Source: Lentisphaeraceae bacterium
GTDB taxonomy: Bacteria; Verrucomicrobiota; Kiritimatiellia; RFP12; UBA1067
Length of the DNA: 11,647 bases
NCBI GenBank assembly: GCA_004551905.1
Contig: SFPL01000093.1
Location: forward strand, 1 to 11,647
Direction: 5' to 3'
The notes under the pieces: model-generated
Databases searched by the model: none
Told to the model about the DNA's origin: nothing
What the model saw: the letters and a program-made list of their open reading frames with translations, nothing else
Position numbers and translations under genes: made by a program
Shown here: in pieces, positions 7,426 through 11,647 of the stretch
How the letters are laid out: the number at the start of each line of letters is the position of its first letter
How positions within the stretch are numbered: the stretch's first letter is position 1

Positions 7426-9524
7426 TCCTCGTCTCCCCCCTCTTTGCCGCCGGCGGCGGAAGAACTCACCAGCGCGACCTTCTCGAAGAACATCTTTCTC
7501 AGGAGCGACAGGCGGCGCTCCTGGCGCTCGAGCGCCCACATCGCGAAGCGCCACTTCTCGGCGAAGCGGTAGGCCGGCGGCACCGGCGGCGAGAACGACT
7601 CGAACCGATCGCGCATCACCGACAGCTGCCACGCCATGGCATGGGTGCGGAATTCGAATCCGCTCATGAAGCGCTCGGCGAGATCGGCCATCGGCACCGT
7701 GTGGTGGCAGCAGAAGTCCTTGAGTGCGTGCGCGAAGTGGGTGAAGTAGAACGAGGCGAATGCATTGACGTTCGCGTCGGTGAAGGAGAGGTCCGGCCAG
7801 CCGAAGCTGCCGCGGATGGAGCAGGTCGCCACCTTCTTCGGCACCACCTGTTCCTTGATGATGTCGTACTCGAACTCGTAGATCTCCTTGCCGACGCCGT
7901 AGAGCGGACTCTCGGTCTCGGGGTCGAACTTTTTCATCGCCATGTTCTGCGCGGCGGCGTCGCCCATCAGCGCCGCGAGGCCCATCACCACCTCAGGCAC
8001 CTCGACCGACGAATCCTCGCCGCTCCTGAACCAGCAGGCTGGTATCGACTCGAGCGGCTCGCCCTCGCAACGCATGCGGATGTAGAAGTCGGACGGCGCG
8101 GTGCGGGTGGAGGGACGGCGGCGGAGCAGCCGGTAGTAGGCGCTCAGCGTAACGCCCATCGCCCGCAGCGCGCCGATGCGGGCTAGCATGTACTCGGCGT
8201 AGCCTTTGCGCCGCGACAAGAGCCCCTTCTCGATCAGGCTCGTCTCGAGCGGGCGCATGTTCGTCTTGTACACGACCTCGCGGGTGCGTCCGCGCAGGTT
8301 CGACGCCGGACCGTCCTCTCGGAGCTCGTAGACGTTGGCGTACTCCACGAACTCGTCCTTGGAGAGCATTCCGCGGAGGTTGGAGAGCAGCACCTCGCTG
8401 CGGACGTCGGCGCCGGGGTGCATCACCGGCCGTCCTCCGACGAACGTCGCGCCCGGGAGCGCGGTGCGGCGGTCGTCGAAGGACGGGGTGGAGCCGTCGC
8501 CTGCGACCGAGTAAATCTCCCCGGTCACATACATGTAGAGCTTCTCCACGAACACCGGCGACGACTCGTCGGCGAAATCAGGCGTCGTAAGCAGCGACTG
8601 GTAAAGCGCCGCCGCCTCGCGCGCCTTCTGGATGACTCCGAGCTGGCCGAGCCGTCCAAGCGCGACCGCCTCCATCAGCTTCTCGAGCTCTGGAACGACC
8701 CGTTCCACGCCTACGCCGCGTCCAAGGCCGAAGAACTCGATCTCGTGGTGGCCGCGGTACTTGGGCATTCGCGCAAAGGAGACGGAATTGCCCTCGAAGA
8801 TGCTCACAATCTCCCTCAACCCCGCCACGAATTCCGACGGGGACGTCTCGGCAAGCGTCACCATGCGCATGAACTCGGGATAGGTCATGAAGTGGACGCC
8901 GCGCGAGGAATGGTAGTAGCGCGTCTTCGAGGAAATGCGCTTGCGGGAGGCGGCGAGCTGGGCGAGCATATCCTTCTCCGTCCACGCCAGAGGCTTCACC
9001 CGCCACTCCTGACCAAGGCGGCGGTAGTGGTCGAGCGCCGACTCGTTGCGATCGAGCATCACCACGTCGTCGAGCCCGAGACCGGCGGTCTCAACGAGCC
9101 AGCGGTCGAGCGACACGAGCTCCGGCGTCGACACGTCGCGCTGGGAAACCTCGAGCCTGCCGTCGACGATGTTGGCGCAGAGCACCGCGCCCGTCATCAC
9201 ATCGCCCCAACGCGGCGCCGCCAGACTCGACAGCCTCCAGAACCTGCCGTCCAGCAGCGGCATCGCCGCCACCGCGTGGTTGCCGGTGGTGACGGTCATC
9301 ACCTTGCCGCGCACCCGACGCCGCAGCCAGCGCTTGTCCACCACGAGCACGCTCGGGCGCTCGGCGAGATGCGCACCGATGCCGCGCTCGACGACAAACG
9401 TGTCGTCTCCGAGGTCATACGCCTCGAACACCCGCTCACGCCCCATCGAGACCGTCTTCACCTGCCCGGCGAGCCTTGTGCCCGTCGACTTAACTTTCTT
9501 TAGCAACTGGCGGATGGCGTTCAT
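7422..9524 (-). CDS. Conserved-looking protein of unknown function, 700 aa
   Basis: I do not recognise this protein. It has no signal peptide and no membrane helix, so it should be cytoplasmic. The N-terminus (1-30) is basic. Notable stretches are RISSKTRYYHSSRG (196-209), MPKYRGHHEIEFFGLGRG (253-270), an Arg/Tyr-rich helix region (435-475), YGVGKEIYEFEYDI (542-555), IRGSFGWPDLSFTDANVNAF (570-589) and a CCHH cluster (605-608). The tail beyond about 685 is low-complexity and acidic. The even mix of charged and aromatic residues and the G+C-rich third codon positions argue for a real gene. It is sandwiched by 4-base ATGA overlaps with the sugar kinase/nucleotidyltransferase upstream and the Asp-box protein downstream, so it is very probably co-translated with both. 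A role in sugar or glycan metabolism is a guess from context only. The start ATG at 9524 has no close ribosome binding site, which fits reinitiation. Confidence 0.85.
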   Translation of the reverse strand: MNAIRQLLKKVKSTGTRLAGQVKTVSMGRERVFEAYDLGDDTFVVERGIGAHLAERPSVLVVDKRWLRRRVRGKVMTVTTGNHAVAAMPLLDGRFWRLSSLAAPRWGDVMTGAVLCANIVDGRLEVSQRDVSTPELVSLDRWLVETAGLGLDDVVMLDRNESALDHYRRLGQEWRVKPLAWTEKDMLAQLAASRKRISSKTRYYHSSRGVHFMTYPEFMRMVTLAETSPSEFVAGLREIVSIFEGNSVSFARMPKYRGHHEIEFFGLGRGVGVERVVPELEKLMEAVALGRLGQLGVIQKAREAAALYQSLLTTPDFADESSPVFVEKLYMYVTGEIYSVAGDGSTPSFDDRRTALPGATFVGGRPVMHPGADVRSEVLLSNLRGMLSKDEFVEYANVYELREDGPASNLRGRTREVVYKTNMRPLETSLIEKGLLSRRKGYAEYMLARIGALRAMGVTLSAYYRLLRRRPSTRTAPSDFYIRMRCEGEPLESIPACWFRSGEDSSVEVPEVVMGLAALMGDAAAQNMAMKKFDPETESPLYGVGKEIYEFEYDIIKEQVVPKKVATCSIRGSFGWPDLSFTDANVNAFASFYFTHFAHALKDFCCHHTVPMADLAERFMSGFEFRTHAMAWQLSVMRDRFESFSPPVPPAYRFAEKWRFAMWALERQERRLSLLRKMFFEKVALVSSSAAGGKEGGDEE

Positions 9525-11179
9525 TTATGATGGTGATGGCAATGCCCCTCTTCGGCTATGAGATCCTCCGCGAGCGCGCCGGTGGCGTCGAGGTCGGCTT
9601 CATCCGCCGCCGCCAGAAGCCGCTCCAGCGCCGGCAGCACATACCTGCCAAACTGCGGCTGGCCGACCGAGACGAGCCTGCCGTAGGCGCCGAGGCACTG
9701 CACCAGCCGCTCGACCGCCGCGAACGGCAGCACCGCCGCGATGTCCGCACGGCCGGAGATCTGCGCGTACCTGAGCGCCAGCGCCTCGCGCTCGCGTTCG
9801 GAGATGCTGTCGTACGGGTCGTAGAGGAAGGACGCGAGGTCGTAGACCGCCGGACCGATCCGCATCCCCTGGAAATCGATGAAGCAGGGCTCGTCGCCCT
9901 TCCAGAGCACATTCGAGGACTGGAAGTCGCGGTGGACGAGCGCCTTCGGCTCGCGCTCGAGCCGGTCGGCGACGGCCTTGAGCTCGGCCTCCACCGCCGC
10001 CGGCATTTCGCGGCCGAAGCGGGAGCCGAGGCAGTGCTTCGCAAAGAGGCCGCGCTCACACAGCCAAGTCTCGGGACCGAACTTCTCCACGAGCTCGGGC
10101 AGCCCTTCCGCGGCACCGTCGCTCCAGCACGCGCCGAGCGCGTTGAACTTCGCGAGCTCCTCTACGACGCGCACGCGGTCGGCAAGCGCCATCTTGCGCG
10201 CTTCTCCCGCCCACTCCATTGCCAGCGTCTTGAGATCCGGCCGATCGGCCAATACCCGCGGCACCGGGACGCCGCGTTCCTTCAGCCATTTGGCCTGACG
10301 GGCGTAGAGCGCGTTCTCGGCGCGGCTGGCGTCGTCGTAGACGACCGCGATTCTGTCGCCGCGGCGGAAGAACGCGCGGTTGCTCCCGCGAACGCCGAGG
10401 AACACGACCGCGCCATCGCCCCCATCGAACGCCGCGGCAAGCTGCGGAATGTCGAGAAAGGCGTTGTCGTCGCCGTGACGGTTGACATCAAGGTAGCTCT
10501 CGACGGAGCCGGCGTCGGTCCAGAGCATCCCCTTCGGCGAAACCGCCTTCACGAACCAGCCGTCCTGCATCGCGCGCTCGTAGGCGTCTACGATTGACGA
10601 GAATCCGGCGGGAGCGACGTAATCGAGAATCTTCGCCGACAGGAGCGCAAAGCCGCAGTAGGTGAAGGTGCCGGGAAAGCCCGCGTCGTCGCTGCGCCAG
10701 TTGGTGACGAAGGAACTCTGCGGCTCCACCTCGATCGTGCGCGGTCCCGACTCCGTCGCCAGCGCGATCGCGATCGCACCCGTACCGTCCGCTCCCTTTA
10801 CGCCCAGCGCGCCTTCGCCGAAGCCATCGAAGCCATCGAGGACGATATCGCCGTTGACGAGGTAGAAGTCGTCGCCGCCGATCCATTCGCGCAGCGGGTT
10901 GAGGACGCCGCCGGTGCCGAGGATCTCCGGCTCGAAGGCGGCGCGGCAGCCGTTCGCAGCGCACCACGCCGAGACCTGCTCGTGCAGATGGTGGCAGTTG
11001 ACGACGATTTCCTCGACGCCCAACGAGCGCAGCCTGTCGACGACGCGCATGAGCATCGGTTCGCCCCAGACCGGCAGGAGCGGCTTGGGCACAGCGCACG
11101 TGAAAGGCCTCAGCCGCGTACCGAAACCGGCCGCAAGTATGATGGCCTTCTTCGCATTCCTGTCGTTGAAATCTCGCAT
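9521..11179 (-). CDS. Fused sugar-1-phosphate nucleotidyltransferase (MurU-like) and anomeric sugar kinase (AmgK-like)
   Basis: This 552-aa cytoplasmic enzyme has two domains. Residues 11-240 are a nucleotidyltransferase with LAAGFGTRLRPFT (15-27), K32 in VPKPLLP, ILGTGG (86-91) and the metal-binding region LVNGDIVLD (107-115). Residues about 260-535 are an aminoglycoside-phosphotransferase-fold kinase with VHRDFQSSNV (415-424; H416, D418, N423) and IDFQ (434-437), followed by GPAVYDL. DFQ in place of DFG is typical of AmgK. AmgK phosphorylates MurNAc or GlcNAc at the anomeric carbon and MurU makes the UDP-sugar; together they bypass de novo UDP-MurNAc synthesis. In Pseudomonas they are two separate genes. 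The protein ends with GHCHHHHK (545-552). The start is fixed: an in-frame stop lies three codons upstream of the ATG, inside the -10 element, and there is no ribosome binding site. Another hexose substrate remains possible. Confidence 0.88.
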   Translation of the reverse strand: MRDFNDRNAKKAIILAAGFGTRLRPFTCAVPKPLLPVWGEPMLMRVVDRLRSLGVEEIVVNCHHLHEQVSAWCAANGCRAAFEPEILGTGGVLNPLREWIGGDDFYLVNGDIVLDGFDGFGEGALGVKGADGTGAIAIALATESGPRTIEVEPQSSFVTNWRSDDAGFPGTFTYCGFALLSAKILDYVAPAGFSSIVDAYERAMQDGWFVKAVSPKGMLWTDAGSVESYLDVNRHGDDNAFLDIPQLAAAFDGGDGAVVFLGVRGSNRAFFRRGDRIAVVYDDASRAENALYARQAKWLKERGVPVPRVLADRPDLKTLAMEWAGEARKMALADRVRVVEELAKFNALGACWSDGAAEGLPELVEKFGPETWLCERGLFAKHCLGSRFGREMPAAVEAELKAVADRLEREPKALVHRDFQSSNVLWKGDEPCFIDFQGMRIGPAVYDLASFLYDPYDSISEREREALALRYAQISGRADIAAVLPFAAVERLVQCLGAYGRLVSVGQPQFGRYVLPALERLLAAADEADLDATGALAEDLIAEEGHCHHHHK

Positions 11180-11187
11180 GAGCGTGT

Positions 11188-11197
11188 ATTATACCAA
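11188..11197 (-). promoter_or_regulatory. Extended -10 promoter element for the operon, probably leaderless
   Basis: The minus strand reads TTGGTATAAT: a perfect TATAAT hexamer (11193-11188) preceded by TG-G, an extended -10 motif. Only 8 bases separate it from the ATG at 11179, so transcription should start at or within a few bases of the start codon. No good -35 hexamer is present at 16-18 bases, which is tolerated by extended -10 promoters. The frame upstream is closed by a TAA within the hexamer. Confidence 0.55.
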
Positions 11198-11202
11198 AAA
11201 TG

Positions 11203-11223
11203 CCGCCGCCCGGCTCACGGCGG
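11203..11223. repeat. GC-rich inverted repeat next to the operon promoter
   Basis: CCGCCG (11203-11208) and CGGCGG (11218-11223) form a 6-bp perfect stem with a 9-base loop. For the minus-strand promoter it occupies the -35 region. For the plus-strand small ORF its second arm overlaps the GGAGG ribosome binding site. It could be an operator or an RNA hairpin, and no function is proven. Confidence 0.35.
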
Positions 11224-11232
11224 AGGTTTGCC

Positions 11233-11337
11233 ATGTCGGAAAAGGTCATCTTCTTCGACCGGGTGCACATTATTATAACGAATCGCGGTAAATCTCCTTT
11301 TGCCAATATATTATACCAATACCAAACTCGTTTTTGA
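11233..11337 (+). CDS. Possible 34-codon small ORF in the divergent spacer
   Basis: The ATG at 11233 is preceded by GGAGG (11222-11226) with 6 bases of spacing, the best-looking ribosome binding site in the spacer. The 34-residue product starts MSEKVIFFDRVHIIITNRGK and ends with a TGA at 11335-11337, directly before the plus-strand TATAAT. The first 12 codons are G+C-rich and resemble a normal gene start, while the rest is AT-rich spacer. It could be a small peptide, a leader peptide for the gene at 11386, the remnant 5' end of a lost gene, or chance. I recognise no homologue. Confidence 0.3.
   Translation: MSEKVIFFDRVHIIITNRGKSPFANILYQYQTRF
11310..11319 (-). promoter_or_regulatory. Second minus-strand extended -10 element
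   Basis: The same ten bases as the proximal operon promoter, TTGGTATAAT on the minus strand, recur 122 bases further upstream. No clear -35 hexamer is seen. If used, it would give the operon mRNA a leader of about 125 bases, so the operon could have both a leaderless and a leadered transcript. Confidence 0.35.
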
Positions 11338-11361
11338 TATAATACCCGAAAATATCAAAAA
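11331..11361. promoter_or_regulatory. Perfect 10-bp inverted repeat over the plus-strand promoter (candidate operator)
   Basis: TTTTTGATAT (11331-11340) and ATATCAAAAA (11352-11361) are exact reverse complements separated by 11 bases. The left arm overlaps the plus-strand -10 element and the spacer covers the expected transcription start. This is the usual place for a repressor site. A 5' hairpin of the mRNA is an alternative, but the arms are AT-rich. Confidence 0.5.
11335..11343 (+). promoter_or_regulatory. Extended -10 promoter element for the plus-strand gene
   Basis: TGATATAAT fits the extended -10 pattern TG-N-TATAAT, with the hexamer at 11338-11343. It gives a leader of about 35 bases before the ATG at 11386. 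The -35 region (around 11315-11320) shows no good hexamer. Confidence 0.55.
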
Positions 11362-11385
11362 TGCAAGCCTCCCCAAGAGAATAAC

Positions 11386-11647
11386 ATGAACAAAACTCTT
11401 CTCGTCTTATTGACGGCAATTATCACCGCAGCCAAATGCCATGCCGTTTACATAGATAACGGCAGACAGCTATTTGTTGACGATTACATAATATCGACTA
11501 CAACACTCAAACGCGTGTGGCACAAACCTATAAAATACAGCGGAAACCCCGTTCTAAAACCTACTACAAAACTTGAGGTGAACAAAGGCGGTAACGCCGC
11601 CGCTCTCCCCAAAGGCGGCGGAATATGGTGGGATGAAGATGAAAAAG
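11386..11647 (+). CDS. Secreted protein, 5' part only; possibly GH32/43-like beta-propeller group
   Basis: An open frame runs from ATG 11386 off the right edge (87 complete codons). AAGAG at 11375-11379 lies 6 bases upstream as a weak ribosome binding site. The product begins with a signal peptide (1-20, probable cleavage after CHA), not a lipobox. The mature part starts with RQLFVDDYIIS (27-37), then LKRVWHKP and NPVLKP. This pattern is familiar to me from secreted proteins of PVC bacteria often annotated as glycoside hydrolase family 32-like or hypothetical; the match is from memory and the catalytic part lies outside the window. It is transcribed divergently from the operon. Base use differs: about 45% G+C counted over 11401-11460, against 70% over 1141-1200, with many AAA, ATA and CTA codons, so it may have a different origin. 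Confidence 0.7.
   Translation, partial: MNKTLLVLLTAIITAAKCHAVYIDNGRQLFVDDYIISTTTLKRVWHKPIKYSGNPVLKPTTKLEVNKGGNAAALPKGGGIWWDEDEK

Noticed and set aside
8418..9503. Plus-strand frame of 361 codons opposite the unknown gene
   Set aside because: Composition (Arg, His, Glu, Leu rich, no blocks) is that of antisense shadows seen across the window. The minus-strand frame is longer and fits the ATGA overlaps at both ends.
9527..10597. Plus-strand frame of 356 codons opposite the fusion enzyme
   Set aside because: The opposite strand has clear nucleotidyltransferase and kinase motifs; this frame has none.

Overview
The window looks like a chromosomal segment of a G+C-rich Gram-negative bacterium, most likely from the PVC superphylum (Verrucomicrobiota, Kiritimatiellota or Lentisphaerota). 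This is an inference from gene content: a fused sugar nucleotidyltransferase/anomeric kinase, a secreted Asp-box propeller with its own MFS transporter, and a secreted protein of a type common in polysaccharide-degrading PVC bacteria. A tripartite-type RND pump shows a Gram-negative envelope. No marker gene is present, so the phylum is not proven.

Positions 1-206 are non-coding and hold a pyrimidine-rich edge followed by short direct and inverted repeats. From 11179 leftwards to 207, six minus-strand genes form one almost gapless array. In transcription order they are: (1) a 552-aa MurU-like nucleotidyltransferase fused to an AmgK-like kinase; (2) a 700-aa protein I cannot assign; (3) a 592-aa secreted Asp-box (sialidase-superfamily) propeller; (4) a 415-aa MFS transporter; (5) a 394-aa periplasmic adaptor; (6) a 995-aa RND transporter. 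Genes 1/2, 2/3 and 5/6 overlap by 4 bases (ATGA), and the other two junctions have gaps of 16 and 7 bases. One operon with translational coupling is the simplest reading. Positions 11180-11385 form a divergent, AT-rich regulatory spacer. It contains two minus-strand extended -10 elements, one plus-strand extended -10 element inside a perfect inverted repeat, and a small ORF with a strong ribosome binding site. At 11386 an AT-richer plus-strand gene for a secreted protein begins and runs off the window.

A plausible joint role is amino-sugar or cell-wall sugar salvage: the extracytoplasmic propeller acts on a glycan, the MFS protein imports a product, and the fusion enzyme converts a free sugar to sugar-1-phosphate and then to a UDP-sugar. 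How the unknown protein and the RND pump fit in is open. The pump is unusual because the transmembrane aspartates and lysine of the proton relay of AcrB-type transporters appear to be missing. The points most worth following are the operon combination, the unassigned 700-aa protein, the relay-less RND protein, and the apparently leaderless promoter of the operon.
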